Below, piece by piece: positions 1 through 8,965 of a stretch of DNA of 64,000 nucleotides. Both the position numbers and the translations under genes were made by a program. Under the pieces are notes generated by a model. That model had not been told where the DNA came from. It saw only the letters and a program-made list of their open reading frames with translations, and ran no database searches. The stretch is from assembly GCA_016715195.1 (NCBI GenBank), contig JADKBB010000009.1:65627-129626 (forward strand), read 5' to 3'. This stretch comes from Candidatus Villigracilis proximus (GTDB lineage: Bacteria > Chloroflexota > Anaerolineae > Anaerolineales > Villigracilaceae). The stretch's first letter is position 1. Each line of letters begins with the position of its first letter.

Positions 1-138
1 ACAAATGAATTTGGCCGTGACCTGTTCACGTCACATTTGGAAATGGGCGTCAGCGGTGCGTGGATGAAGTTCATGCTTCACTATACCTTCATTTGGAAAT
101 TTAAAGCGCTTCCCGGCTGGACAATTATCCCCGAGTAA
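1..138 (+). CDS. C-terminal end of an unidentified protein (cut by window edge)
   Basis: An open frame runs in from the left edge and stops with TAA at 136-138, giving the last 45 residues of a protein. The tail is rich in aromatic and hydrophobic residues (for example HYTFIWKF) and ends in PGWTIIPE, which could be an amphipathic membrane-associating tail. I do not recognise the family from this fragment. A tail of this kind would fit a membrane-bound flavoprotein such as a type 2 NADH dehydrogenase or sulfide:quinone reductase, but that is a guess from composition only. Confidence 0.5.
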   Translation, partial: TNEFGRDLFTSHLEMGVSGAWMKFMLHYTFIWKFKALPGWTIIPE

Positions 139-149
139 AAAAGGAGTCT

Positions 150-269
150 ATGATGGAATTCTCACCTGCAGAAAAATTTTGGATGAACTTTAAGCTGTAT
201 CAATTATGGCGATTTATTATTTTGAATATCAAAATATTGATCGCGGTAGGTCACAGCAAGCGCAAATAA
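150..269 (+). CDS. Small basic peptide, 39 aa, function unknown
   Basis: A 39-codon frame begins 11 nt after the preceding stop, with AAGGAG (141-146) upstream of two adjacent ATG codons (150 and 153). The product begins MMEFSPAEKF, has a hydrophobic middle (RFIILNIKILIAVGH) and a basic end (SKRK), so it could be a small membrane-associated peptide. The good ribosome binding site and the close spacing suggest cotranslation with the upstream gene. No family is recognised. The AT-rich stretch at 270-360 after it precedes the promoter of the next gene. Confidence 0.45.
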   Translation: MMEFSPAEKFWMNFKLYQLWRFIILNIKILIAVGHSKRK

Positions 270-360
270 AAATATTTCAAAACAAGATCTGGAATTTTCC
301 AGGTTTTGTTTTTTTAGAAATAATATCGCATTCGTCCACTAAATCCATGACATTTCTCTA

Positions 361-390
361 TTGACCCGCAAAAAAACAGGATGTTATAAT
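361..390 (+). promoter_or_regulatory. Sigma-70-type promoter of the Rrf2 gene
   Basis: TTGACC (361-366) and TATAAT (385-390) are separated by 18 nt. Transcription should start near 397, leaving a leader of about 30 nt. No clear Shine-Dalgarno sequence precedes the ATG at 429. Confidence 0.7.
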
Positions 391-420
391 TTGTTAATTA
401 GTGTGAAATATAACAAATTA
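387..420. promoter_or_regulatory. Palindromic operator overlapping the -10 box
   Basis: The 10-nt arms TAATTTGTTA (387-396) and TAACAAATTA (411-420) are exact reverse complements separated by 14 nt. The left arm begins inside the -10 hexamer and the right arm ends just before the start codon. A bound dimer here would block transcription, so autorepression by the adjacent Rrf2 protein is the simplest reading (inference). A single related half-site, TAACAAAATTA, occurs at about 3635-3650 upstream of the second cydA. Confidence 0.55.
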
Positions 421-428
421 CAACATTC

Positions 429-875
429 ATGTTCCGAGCCAACCGCCAAACCGACTACGCCATTCGTATGATCCTATCCCTTGCAAAACGGGAGGTAGGA
501 ACACGCACATCCACCTCAGAAATACAGAAGGAGATGTCGATTCCGCACTCTTTTGCCCAGCGCATCGTTGCGGACCTGGCACGGGGCGCCTTCATCCAAA
601 CATTTCCCGGCCGCGACGGAGGGGTCACACTCGCCCGTCCGGCGCATGAGATCAATTTACGGCAACTTGTGGAGCATTTTGAAGGCGTGCTTTTTGACTC
701 AAACTGCGAACATTTGGGAAAAAGCTGTCCCTTCAATATGGACTGCCCGATCTGCCTTCAGTGGAAACATCTGCAAAAAACAATGATGAATGAACTGGAG
801 CAGGTCAATTTTGAAGATCTTGCAAATGCAACCCAACCGCCGAAAGGGATGATTCCTCTGGGTTGGCTAATTTAA
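429..875 (+). CDS. Rrf2 family transcriptional regulator with four cysteines
   Basis: The 148-residue product has the N-terminal winged helix of Rrf2 regulators (begins MFRANRQTDYAIRMILSLAK) with recognition region near residues 35-65. Cysteines at 93, 100, 106 and 109 occupy the usual Fe-S ligand loop of the NsrR/IscR/RsrR group, with one more Cys than the usual three. Such proteins sense nitric oxide, oxygen, iron or redox state through the cluster. It lies directly upstream of cydAB on the same strand, with a palindrome over its own promoter. It therefore probably controls itself and perhaps the bd oxidase genes; the ligand sensed cannot be told from sequence. Confidence 0.85.
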   Translation: MFRANRQTDYAIRMILSLAKREVGTRTSTSEIQKEMSIPHSFAQRIVADLARGAFIQTFPGRDGGVTLARPAHEINLRQLVEHFEGVLFDSNCEHLGKSCPFNMDCPICLQWKHLQKTMMNELEQVNFEDLANATQPPKGMIPLGWLI

Positions 876-1010
876 TGATATTTTTATTTAATAAGTAATA
901 AACACGAAAGAAAACACATCACAACAGGAGTACAATTTGAACTAAATTTCACAATACGTGTTCCATCTATATACGAAAGAAATCAAATTCAATTTTTCGG
1001 AGAACAAAAT

Positions 1011-2405
1011 ATGGATCCAATCACACTTTCAAGATGGCAATTTGGCCTCACAACCATCTACCACTGGTTGTTCGTTCCTCTCACCCTCGGTCTGGGTTGG
1101 TACGTTGCATATTTCCAGACCCGCTACTACCAGACAAAAGATGAAGCCTGGCGCAAAATGGCAAAGTTCTGGGGCAAATTGTTCCTGATCAACTTCGCCA
1201 TTGGCGTAGTAACGGGCATCGTTCAGGAATTCCAGTTCGGCATGAACTGGTCTGAGTATTCCCGCTACGTCGGTGACATCTTCGGTGCTCCCCTCGCGGT
1301 GGAAGCTCTGATGGCCTTCTTCATGGAATCCACCTTCCTTGGCATCTGGATCTTCGGCGAGGGACGCGTATCTGAAAAAGTCCATCTTGCCTCGATCTGG
1401 CTGGCAGCCATCGGCTCCAACCTCTCGGCCCTGTGGATTTTGCTCGCCAATGGTTTTATGCAAGCCCCGCCCGCGAATTCCTATGTCTACAACGAAGCCA
1501 ATGGACGCCTTGAACTCATTAACTTCTTTGCCCTGATCGGCAACCCCAAAGGTTGGATCTTCTTCTGGCACACCATTTCCGACGGTGTGGCTATGGCCGC
1601 CTTCTTAATTCTGGCTGTCAGCGCGTATCACATCGCCCGCAAACAAAACGTGGATTTCTTCAAACGCTCATTCAACATCGCAGCCGTCAGCGGACTTGTC
1701 GCTGGCGTATTGATCTTCCTCGGCGGTCACACCATGGGACAGTACATGGCTGAAGTGCAGCCGATGAAACTGGCCGCACTCGAAGCCATTTGGGAAACTG
1801 AACAACCCGCATCCTTCTCCCTGCTCACCATCGGTGACTTAAGCGGTAAAAAGGAAATCTGGTCAATCCGCATTCCCGCCGCAATGAGTTTCCTTGCTTG
1901 TAACAATTTCACCTGCGAAGTCAAAGGTGTGAACGAACTTCAAGCCACCTATGAACAGCAATACGGTCCCGGCGATTACATCCCATTGATGATCGTCACC
2001 TACTGGACCTTCCGTATCATGATGGCTTTTGGTCTCGCAATGATCGCCATCACAGCATATTTCGTATGGGCAAACATGCGCGGTGACATCACCAAAGCCA
2101 AATGGATGAAATGGGCCCCGTGGATTCTCGTCCTGCCGTATCTTGCCAACGCCAGCGGCTGGATCCTGACCGAAATGGGACGTCAACCCTGGATCGTTTA
2201 CGGCCTGCTCAAAGTGGAAGACGCAGTCTCTCCCAATCTCACCACCGTTGACCTGCTCATCTCGCTCATCGGCTACACCGTTGTCTATGGCACACTCGCC
2301 GTTTCCATGGTCTACCTGATGAAGAAATACGCCATCGCCGGTCCAGACGCCGCCATGCACGAATCAGTAGACGTGGCTCCTGCTCGCGTCGGCGCGCAAG
2401 ATTAA
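1011..2405 (+). CDS. cydA: Cytochrome bd quinol oxidase subunit I
   Basis: The 464-residue integral membrane subunit carries the quinol site and hemes b558, b595 and d of the bd oxidase, which reduces oxygen to water without pumping protons. The N-terminal MDPITLSRWQFGLTTIYHWLF places the conserved heme ligand at His18. The segment GHTMGQYM contains the second conserved His, and EMGRQPWIV is the family signature near the C-terminus. The length and the segment after GDLSGKKEIWSIR indicate a short Q-loop as in Bacillus-type enzymes; that periplasmic segment has two Cys (ACNNFTC). A GGAG precedes the ATG. cydB follows after 15 nt, so the two are cotranscribed. High oxygen affinity is known for the family. 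Confidence 0.97.
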   Translation: MDPITLSRWQFGLTTIYHWLFVPLTLGLGWYVAYFQTRYYQTKDEAWRKMAKFWGKLFLINFAIGVVTGIVQEFQFGMNWSEYSRYVGDIFGAPLAVEALMAFFMESTFLGIWIFGEGRVSEKVHLASIWLAAIGSNLSALWILLANGFMQAPPANSYVYNEANGRLELINFFALIGNPKGWIFFWHTISDGVAMAAFLILAVSAYHIARKQNVDFFKRSFNIAAVSGLVAGVLIFLGGHTMGQYMAEVQPMKLAALEAIWETEQPASFSLLTIGDLSGKKEIWSIRIPAAMSFLACNNFTCEVKGVNELQATYEQQYGPGDYIPLMIVTYWTFRIMMAFGLAMIAITAYFVWANMRGDITKAKWMKWAPWILVLPYLANASGWILTEMGRQPWIVYGLLKVEDAVSPNLTTVDLLISLIGYTVVYGTLAVSMVYLMKKYAIAGPDAAMHESVDVAPARVGAQD

Positions 2406-2420
2406 TCACAGAGGAACAAC

Positions 2421-3443
2421 ATGTCATACGAATTTTTACAAATCCTTTGGTTCATTCTGATCGCCGTTCTTTGGATCGGCTTCCACTTCCTCGAAGGCTT
2501 CGACTTCGGTGTGGGAATGTTGCTGCCCTTCCTTGGCAAAAAAGACGAAGAACGCCGCGCCATCATTAACTCCATCGGTTCCGTTTGGGATGGAAATGAA
2601 GTCTGGCTTCTGACAGCCGGCGGCGCGACCTTCGCAGCTTTCCCTGAATGGTACGCCACCATGTTCAGCGGCTTCTATCTCGCGCTGTTCCTGTTGCTGG
2701 TCGGCCTCATCATCCGCGGCGTCTCTTTTGAATATCGTTCAAAAGACGCAGCCCCCGCCTGGCGCAACCGCTTCGACTGGATGATCGCCATCGGCTCCTT
2801 CATGGCCGCTCTTCTGCTCGGCGCTGCATTTGCAAACCTCGCACGCGGCGTGCCGATTGACGAAAACATGATGTTCACCGGCAATCTCTTCACATTGCTC
2901 AATCCTTACGGCTTGCTTGGCGGACTCACCACCGTTGCGATCTTCCTGCTACACGGCGCTAATTTCCTCGGCCTGAAACTCGAAGGCGAACTTCGCGAAC
3001 GCGTCAACGTCTTTGCAAAGAAACTGTGGATCGGCGCAACCGTACTGTATATTGTATTTGGTATCTACACCTACATTGCAGGCTTCTGGGCCCGCGGCTT
3101 CATTGACCCTGGCATTGCACCCATCGCCGCAGTTGCTGTTCTGCTCGCCGCTGGCTACTTCATCAACCAAAAGATGGAAGGCTGGGCATTCATTATGGTT
3201 GCACTTAATATCGTGCTAACACAGGTCACCTTCTTCTCAATGACCTTCCCCAACGTCATGCTCTCCACCACCAACCCCGCCTATTCACTCACCATCTACA
3301 ATGCATCCTCATCACAATACACCCTCGGCGTCATGTCCATCATTGCGCTGATCTTCGTCCCGATCGTCCTCGCCTATCAAGGCTGGACCTACTACATGTT
3401 CCGCCAGCGCATCAGCACCGACAAAAAGACTCTCGTTTATTAA
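2421..3443 (+). CDS. cydB: Cytochrome bd quinol oxidase subunit II
   Basis: The 340-residue CydB partner of CydA is a polytopic membrane protein needed for heme insertion and oxidase stability. The region WDGNEVWLLTAGGATFAAFP (about residues 54-73) and the N-terminal WIGFHFLEGFDFGVGMLLPF are typical CydB signatures. The ATG follows AGAGGAACAAC. It sits 15 nt behind cydA and is closed by a strong terminator, so cydAB forms a complete transcription unit. No small CydX-like gene is visible between its stop and that terminator. Confidence 0.97.
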   Translation: MSYEFLQILWFILIAVLWIGFHFLEGFDFGVGMLLPFLGKKDEERRAIINSIGSVWDGNEVWLLTAGGATFAAFPEWYATMFSGFYLALFLLLVGLIIRGVSFEYRSKDAAPAWRNRFDWMIAIGSFMAALLLGAAFANLARGVPIDENMMFTGNLFTLLNPYGLLGGLTTVAIFLLHGANFLGLKLEGELRERVNVFAKKLWIGATVLYIVFGIYTYIAGFWARGFIDPGIAPIAAVAVLLAAGYFINQKMEGWAFIMVALNIVLTQVTFFSMTFPNVMLSTTNPAYSLTIYNASSSQYTLGVMSIIALIFVPIVLAYQGWTYYMFRQRISTDKKTLVY

Positions 3444-3465
3444 TCAAGCACGACAGCTAATCATA

Positions 3466-3500
3466 AAAAACTCACCCCGAAAATTCGGGGTGAGTTTTTA
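3466..3500 (+). terminator. Intrinsic terminator after cydB
   Basis: A perfect 16-bp stem (3466-3481 with 3484-3499), a 2-nt loop as written and a T-run on the 3' side. It separates cydAB from the second cydA. Confidence 0.9.
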
Positions 3501-3664
3501 GACAGTCAAATCAAATTAAGGGAATATAAGTTTCTTACAAAGACTCTTATGTGAAATTAAGTACAAAAAAGACCTTATTAGTTAGAATAACGTCATGATT
3601 TGTGATGTACTTCACAACACAAGTTGTAAATCTATCGTAACAAAATTAGTTAGAGGCAACTATC

Positions 3665-5078
3665 ATGGACGTTATCACCCTTTCCCGTATTCAATTTGGC
3701 GTAACCACCGCCCTTCATTTCCTATTCGTACCCCTTACCCTCGGCCTGGTTTGGTTCGTCGCCATCTTCCAAACTCTCTACTACCGCACAGGCGAAGAAC
3801 GCTATCGCCGCATGGCAAAATTCTGGGGCAAACTTTTCCTTGTCAATTTTGGCATGGGCATTGTCACCGGGACTTGTACAGGAATTTCAGTTCGGCATGA
3901 ATTGGTCTGAATATTCCCGCTTTGTTGGCGACATCTTCGGCGCACTGCTTGCGATCGAAACAATGGTTGCCTTTTTCCTTGAGTCGGTATTCATTGGTAT
4001 TTGGATCTTCGGCGAAGGGCGTGTTTCCAAACGTGTTCACTTATTTTCGATCTGGATGGCCGCCATCGGCAGCCTATCCTCTTCGATCTGGATCTTGCTT
4101 GCCAGCGGATGGATGCATAACCCTGTTGGATATATTATCAATCCTGTCACTGGCAACGCTCAACTTGTGGATATCTTTGCGCTTCTCACCAACCCCAAAG
4201 GCTGGTTGCTGTTTCAACATGCTTTTTCCGCAGGGTTGGCAACTGCCTCCATTTTTATGCTGGGAATCAGTTCCTGGTATATCCTGCGCAAGAAAGAACT
4301 GGAAGTCTTCAAACCTTCCTTCGTGGCTGGAGCAATTGTCGGCGTGATCGGATCGTTCCTCTTATTAATGACAGGCCATACACAAGGACAGGAGATGCGC
4401 ATTTATCAACCGATGAAACTCGCCTCCATTGAGGCCCTATGGAATACCGAGCAGCCCGCATCTTTTTCCCTGCTCACCATCGGCGACCTGACAGGCAAAC
4501 AGGAAGTATGGTCCATTCGCGTTCCCTACCTGACAAGCTTCCTTGCCTGCAATAACTTCGATTGTGAAATACAGGGCGTCAACCAACTGCAAGCGGAATA
4601 TGAAGCACGCTACGGCCCAAATGACTACGTTCCGCTGATGGTTGTCACCTATTGGTCATTTCGTATCATGGCTGGCTTGGAAGTCATCATGCTTTTCGCC
4701 TCAGCCTTCGCCCTCTTCGTTGTATTGCGCAATTGGTCACCCAAACTTATAAAATGGCTGAAGTGGATGCCATATCTCATTCCCCTGCCCTTCATCGCCG
4801 GCGTGGCTGGCTGGGTCACCACTGAAATGGGACGCCAACCCTGGATCGTGCAGGGATTGCTCACCACGGCTCAAGCCGTCTCGCCAAATCTCACCGTTAC
4901 AATGGTCTCTACCACCCTGGTCAGTTTCACATTACTGTATGGTGTGCTCGCGCTTGTCATGTTTAGATTAATGTATAAATTTGCACGGCAGGGAACTCAG
5001 GCAGCATTAACCAAATCTGTAGATGTAGAAGAACCTACGAACACAGGCAACATTATCATTATCGGTGCGCAGGATTAA
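3665..5078 (+). pseudogene. cydA: Second cydA (bd oxidase subunit I paralogue) interrupted by one-base frameshift
   Basis: The first frame (3665-3910) encodes a normal CydA N-terminus with His18, and the matching frame from about 3872 to 5078 encodes the rest, including GHTQGQEM, the short Q-loop, a Cys pair (ACNNFDC) and TEMGRQPWIV. The two halves join in register if one G is removed from GGG at 3869-3871; the first cydA has the homologous join without the extra base. The restored protein would be about 470 residues with all visible heme ligands kept. GAGG precedes the ATG. No second cydB follows, so a functional product would have to share CydB or work otherwise. A sequencing error is as likely as a true pseudogene because conservation continues undisturbed after the shift. 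Confidence 0.85.
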
Positions 5079-5084
5079 AGATCA

Positions 5085-5121
5085 GAGAAGTTGGAGAATA
5101 TAAATCATTCTCCAACTTCTC
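5085..5121 (+). terminator. Long hairpin after the second cydA
   Basis: A perfect 15-bp stem (5085-5099 with 5107-5121) and a 7-nt loop begin 7 nt after the cydA2 stop. No good T-run follows, so it may act as a weak terminator or as a 3'-end stabiliser. It contains the TTG at 5091, which argues against using that codon as the start of cydDC. Confidence 0.6.
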
Positions 5122-5168
5122 GTTGTCACCTTGCACATTTCATCTATTCACCCTACACTCAACCCATT

Positions 5169-8100
5169 ATGCACCGCAGACTTCTGACTCTCACCCGCGA
5201 CACTCGCCTCGCCCTGACATTAACGATTCTTTCTGGACTGTTAGCTGGTCTGCTTACGATCTGGCAGGCGTGGCTCCTCAGCAGTGTGATAAATGCTGTT
5301 TTTTTTGATAAGCAGGTACTCGCGCAGGTGATGCGTCCGCTGCTCTTCATCCTCCTCACCATCGGCGGACGTTCCCTCATGAGTTGGCTCAATGAAGTCG
5401 CCGCAAACGCCGTCGCCGTCAAAATCAAAACGGACTTGCGCAATCGTCTCTTCGCGCACATCCTCAAACTCGGTCCCGCCTACGCCCGTGGACAGCGCAC
5501 CGGCGAACTGACCGCCGCCGCCGTCGAAGGCATTGAAGCGCTCGACGCGTATTTCAGCCAATATCTTCCCCAACTGGTTATCACCACACTCGTTCCCCTT
5601 TCCATTCTTATTTTTGTTTTCCCGATTGACCTGCTCTCAGGCATTATCCTTTTAATTACCGCGCCATTGATTCCCTTCTTTATGATCATGATCGGCAAAG
5701 GTGCAGAAGCTGTCACCAAACGCCAATATGAAACCCTGCGTCTCTTGAGTGCTCACTTCCTCGACAGCCTGCAAGGACTGACCACCCTCAAACTTTTCGG
5801 CCAATCCAAAGCGCAAACGCAAACCATTGCACAAGTCAGCGAAAAATTCCGCGACACCACAATGAGCGTGTTGCGCATCACCTTCATCTCCGCACTCGCC
5901 CTCGAATTACTCGCCACCCTCAGCACCGCCGTCATCGCCGTGGAAATTGGCTTTCGCCTGCTCTACGGCAAAATGGACTTCCAACCCGCGCTCTTCCTCC
6001 TCGTCCTCGCCCCCGAATTCTACATGCCCCTCCGCGCCCTCGGCGCAAGATTCCACGCAGGCATGAATGGAACGACAGCAGCAAAGCGAATTTATGAAAT
6101 TTTGGACACAAAAGTGGACAGTGGACAGTGGACAGTGGACAGTAATCAGCCTGCCGAAATATCTTCGATTACCTTCAAAAATGTTTCGTTCACCTACCCA
6201 AACGAAACAACTCCCGCACTCGAAAATATCAACCTCACCATCCAACGCGGCCAACACATCGCCCTCGTCGGCAAAACAGGCGCAGGCAAATCCACCCTCG
6301 TCCAACTCCTCCTCGGCTTCATCCAACCCACACAAGGCGACCTCACATTTCACTCATCACCTAATCCCCAGTCACCTCCCCCAATTCATCCTTCCATCGC
6401 CTGGGTTCCCCAACGCCCGCACCTCTTCCACGACACCATCGCCGCCAACATCCGCATCGGCAAAGCGGACGCAACTCACGAAGAAATTATCATCGCCGCG
6501 CAAGCCGCGCACCTGCATGAGTTTATCGACTCGCTTCCAGAAAAATACGAAACCATCGTAGGTGAAAGCGGAGCCCGTCTCTCCAGCGGACAAGCCCAAC
6601 GCGTTGCCCTCGCGCGCGCCTTCCTCAAAGACGCCCCCATCCTGATTCTCGACGAACCCACCTCCGCACTCGACCCCGAAACCGAATCCCTGCTCGAAGA
6701 ATCCACGCGCAAATTAATGCAAGGCCGCACCGTCCTCACCATCGCGCATCGCCTCAACACCATCTTCCAATCCGACCAGATCATCGTCCTCGACGAAGGC
6801 CGCATCATCGAACAAGGCACGCACAGCGAACTGCTTGCGAACAACGGCATGTATGCGAGCATGGTTAGAACTTATCAAGTCGAAAGTAAAGAAGTAAAAA
6901 GTAAAAAGCAAAAAGAAACGATCATCGAAGAACCAGCTACAACTTCTCACTTCTCACTTATTACTTCTCCTTCTTCACAAACTACTAAACCTCAAAACAC
7001 TTTCTTCCGCCTCCTCACCTTCCTTCGCGGCAACTGGCATCGCGTCGCACTCTCCGTGCTCATCGGCTCCATCACCATCGGCTCCAGCATCGCGCTCATG
7101 GGCACCTCTGCGTGGCTCATCTCCACCGCCGCCATCGCAACCTCCGTCGCGGATCTCGGCGTCTCCGTCGTTGGCACGCGGCTCTTCGGCATCACGCGCG
7201 GCATCTTCCGCTACCTCGAACGCCTCGTCTCGCACGACGTCACCTTCCGCCTGCTCTCGCGCCTGCGCGTTTGGTTCTACGAAAAACTCGAACCCCTCGC
7301 CCCCGCCCGCCTGATGGAATTCCGCGCAGGGGATTTGCTCGCCCGCATCATCGGTGATGTGGAAACTCTGGAAAATTTCTACGTTCGAGTTGTCTCTCCC
7401 CCATTGACCGCTGCCATCGTCGGCATTTTCACTTCGATATTTCTCGCCTCTTTCTACCCGATACTTGCTCCTGTTTTCCTGATATTTTTTCTCAGCCTCG
7501 GCATTGTGCTCCCCGCCATCGCCCAGATCACCAGCCGCAAATCCGCCGAACAGACGATCACCCTGCGCGGAGATTTACACACCCGCCTCGTGGACGGAAT
7601 CCAAGGCATGGCCGATCTGCTCGCCTACGGTCACGCAGATGAACGCCTGAAACAAATCGCAGCCAACGGACTCGACTACGGCAACGCTCAACGCCGCATG
7701 GCACAAGTGACAGGCATCCACGCGGGATTATCCACCCTGCTCACCAACCTCGGCATGTGGACAGTTCTCTTCCTGTGCATTCCACAAGTGACAAATGGCA
7801 ACCTCGCTGGCCCCATGCTCGCCTCGCTGACATTGCTCACCTTCGCCTCCTTCGAAGCCGTCACCCCGCTGCCCCTCGCCGCTCAAATGTGGAATTCCTC
7901 CCGTGAAGCTGCACGCAGGTTATTTGAAGTGGTGGATACTGTGCCAGTGGTCAGTGATCAGTGGACAGTGGACAGTAATCAGTTACCAGTTACGAATCAC
8001 GCATTACGTTTCACGAATCTTTCCTTCACCTATCCATCGCAAACCACCCCCGCCCTCCAAAACGTGACCTTCGACCTTCGACCTTCGACCTCCCTCGCCA

Positions 8101-8732
8101 TCGTCGGGCCAAGCGGCGCGGGCAAATCTACCCTTGCCAATCTTTTGCTGCGCTTCTGGGATTACAGTTCGGGAGAAATCACTCTCAGCGGAGAATCTCT
8201 CAAAGAGCAGAATCAGGATCAGGTACGGGAAAGAATCGGTCTCGTCTCCCAAAATACATATTTCTTCAACACATCCATTTTTGAGAATTTGCGCTTCGCC
8301 CGTAGAAAAGTCACAAAAGAAGAAGTGGAAGCGGCGTGTAAATCTGCACAGATCCACGATTTTATTTTGAGCCTGCCAAAGGGATACGACACAATGATCG
8401 GCGAACAGGGACTGCGGCTTTCAGGCGGCGAACGCCAGCGGCTGGCGATTGCGCGTGTCATCATCAAAGACGCGCCGATCTTAATTTTGGATGAACCCAC
8501 TGCCAACCTCGACCCGTTGACCGAAAAACAGGTGCTCGAAACTTTGTTCGATCTGATGAAAAAGAAAACTTCGCTGCTCATCACACATCGTTTGGTGGGC
8601 ATGGAAAACATGGGCGAGATTTTGGTGATGGACCACGGCCAAATTGTGGAGCGCGGAATCCACGAAAATTTAGTTCGGGAAAACGGTTTATATCAGCGTT
8701 TGTGGACATATCAAAACCGCATCCTTGATTAA
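5169..8732 (+). CDS. cydDC: Fused CydDC heterodimeric ABC exporter in one polypeptide
   Basis: This gene encodes both halves of the thiol/heme ABC exporter required for bd oxidase assembly (known to export cysteine and glutathione in E. coli). From the ATG at 5169 the product has about 1187 residues. The first half has a six-helix domain, Walker A GKTGAGKST (near 368), signature LSSGQ (near 472) and Walker B ILILDEP (near 491). The second half has GPSGAGKST (near 980), LSGGERQR (near 1084) and ILILDEP (near 1104). The open frame extends to a TTG at 5091, but that codon lies in a hairpin. Unusually, the linkers before both ATPase domains, and the joint between halves, are encoded by 7-nt repeats. 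Its position behind the two cydA genes supports a role in bd oxidase maturation. Confidence 0.93.
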   Translation: MHRRLLTLTRDTRLALTLTILSGLLAGLLTIWQAWLLSSVINAVFFDKQVLAQVMRPLLFILLTIGGRSLMSWLNEVAANAVAVKIKTDLRNRLFAHILKLGPAYARGQRTGELTAAAVEGIEALDAYFSQYLPQLVITTLVPLSILIFVFPIDLLSGIILLITAPLIPFFMIMIGKGAEAVTKRQYETLRLLSAHFLDSLQGLTTLKLFGQSKAQTQTIAQVSEKFRDTTMSVLRITFISALALELLATLSTAVIAVEIGFRLLYGKMDFQPALFLLVLAPEFYMPLRALGARFHAGMNGTTAAKRIYEILDTKVDSGQWTVDSNQPAEISSITFKNVSFTYPNETTPALENINLTIQRGQHIALVGKTGAGKSTLVQLLLGFIQPTQGDLTFHSSPNPQSPPPIHPSIAWVPQRPHLFHDTIAANIRIGKADATHEEIIIAAQAAHLHEFIDSLPEKYETIVGESGARLSSGQAQRVALARAFLKDAPILILDEPTSALDPETESLLEESTRKLMQGRTVLTIAHRLNTIFQSDQIIVLDEGRIIEQGTHSELLANNGMYASMVRTYQVESKEVKSKKQKETIIEEPATTSHFSLITSPSSQTTKPQNTFFRLLTFLRGNWHRVALSVLIGSITIGSSIALMGTSAWLISTAAIATSVADLGVSVVGTRLFGITRGIFRYLERLVSHDVTFRLLSRLRVWFYEKLEPLAPARLMEFRAGDLLARIIGDVETLENFYVRVVSPPLTAAIVGIFTSIFLASFYPILAPVFLIFFLSLGIVLPAIAQITSRKSAEQTITLRGDLHTRLVDGIQGMADLLAYGHADERLKQIAANGLDYGNAQRRMAQVTGIHAGLSTLLTNLGMWTVLFLCIPQVTNGNLAGPMLASLTLLTFASFEAVTPLPLAAQMWNSSREAARRLFEVVDTVPVVSDQWTVDSNQLPVTNHALRFTNLSFTYPSQTTPALQNVTFDLRPSTSLAIVGPSGAGKSTLANLLLRFWDYSSGEITLSGESLKEQNQDQVRERIGLVSQNTYFFNTSIFENLRFARRKVTKEEVEAACKSAQIHDFILSLPKGYDTMIGEQGLRLSGGERQRLAIARVIIKDAPILILDEPTANLDPLTEKQVLETLFDLMKKKTSLLITHRLVGMENMGEILVMDHGQIVERGIHENLVRENGLYQRLWTYQNRILD
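6114..6148. repeat. Heptamer tandem repeat inside cydDC, first linker
   Basis: Four perfect copies of GTGGACA (6114-6141) are followed by the variant GTAATCA. In frame they encode VDSGQWTVDSNQ, between the first membrane domain and the first ATPase domain. Confidence 0.9.
6887..6977. repeat. Degenerate heptamer repeats at the CydD/CydC junction
   Basis: Two blocks of 7-nt periodicity occur: an A-rich block of AGTAAAG-like units (6887-6915) and a block of ACTTCTC-like units (6942-6976). Together they encode a Lys/Glu- then Ser/Thr-rich linker joining the two exporter halves. Confidence 0.7.
7946..8018. repeat. Degenerate heptamer repeat inside cydDC, second linker
   Basis: Ten consecutive 7-nt units run from AGTGGTC at 7946 through AGTGATC, AGTGGAC (twice), AGTAATC, AGTTACC and AGTTACG, then nnTTACG/nnTCACG variants up to 8015. 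They encode the linker before the second ATPase domain. Confidence 0.85.
8067..8090. repeat. ACCTTCG heptamer triplet inside the second ATPase domain
   Basis: Three perfect ACCTTCG copies (8067-8087) plus ACC encode residues shortly before Walker A (TFDLRPSTSLAIVG). Three heptamers equal 21 nt, so the frame is kept. Confidence 0.8.
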
Positions 8733-8736
8733 CTGC

Positions 8737-8765
8737 TTGCACCTTATTAATGTGCGTGCTATAAT
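8737..8765 (+). promoter_or_regulatory. rho promoter
   Basis: TTGCAC (8737-8742) and TATAAT (8760-8765) with a 17-nt spacer lie 5 nt after the cydDC stop. The start would be near 8772, leaving a leader of about 195 nt before the rho ATG. A long leader is common for the autoregulated rho gene; I see a short GCCGCAT/ATGCGG stem-loop near 8810-8835 but no recognised leader class. Confidence 0.75.
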
Positions 8766-8965
8766 GCCGTCAATTCCCCTGATGTTTGACAAAGTATTTT
8801 ATTTATATGGCCGCATATCATCTACACCACATGCGGAAAGCGTAACGAGAACATTGACCGTAACCCCTGATTCACCAATCACATCCTAAGGAAATCCACC
8901 GGCATTTTAAAAAGATGCTGGTTCTTTGCATTTACATTCCAATCCCATCCAAGAGAAAACACAAC

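Noticed and set aside
5091..5168. Upstream TTG start for cydDC adding 26 residues
   Set aside because: The TTG lies within the stem of a perfect hairpin and the added residues have no CydD character.
6114..8018. Repeats considered as a CRISPR array
   Set aside because: Unit length is 7 nt with no spacers, and the repeats are inside a coding frame. No CRISPR array or cas gene was found in the window.
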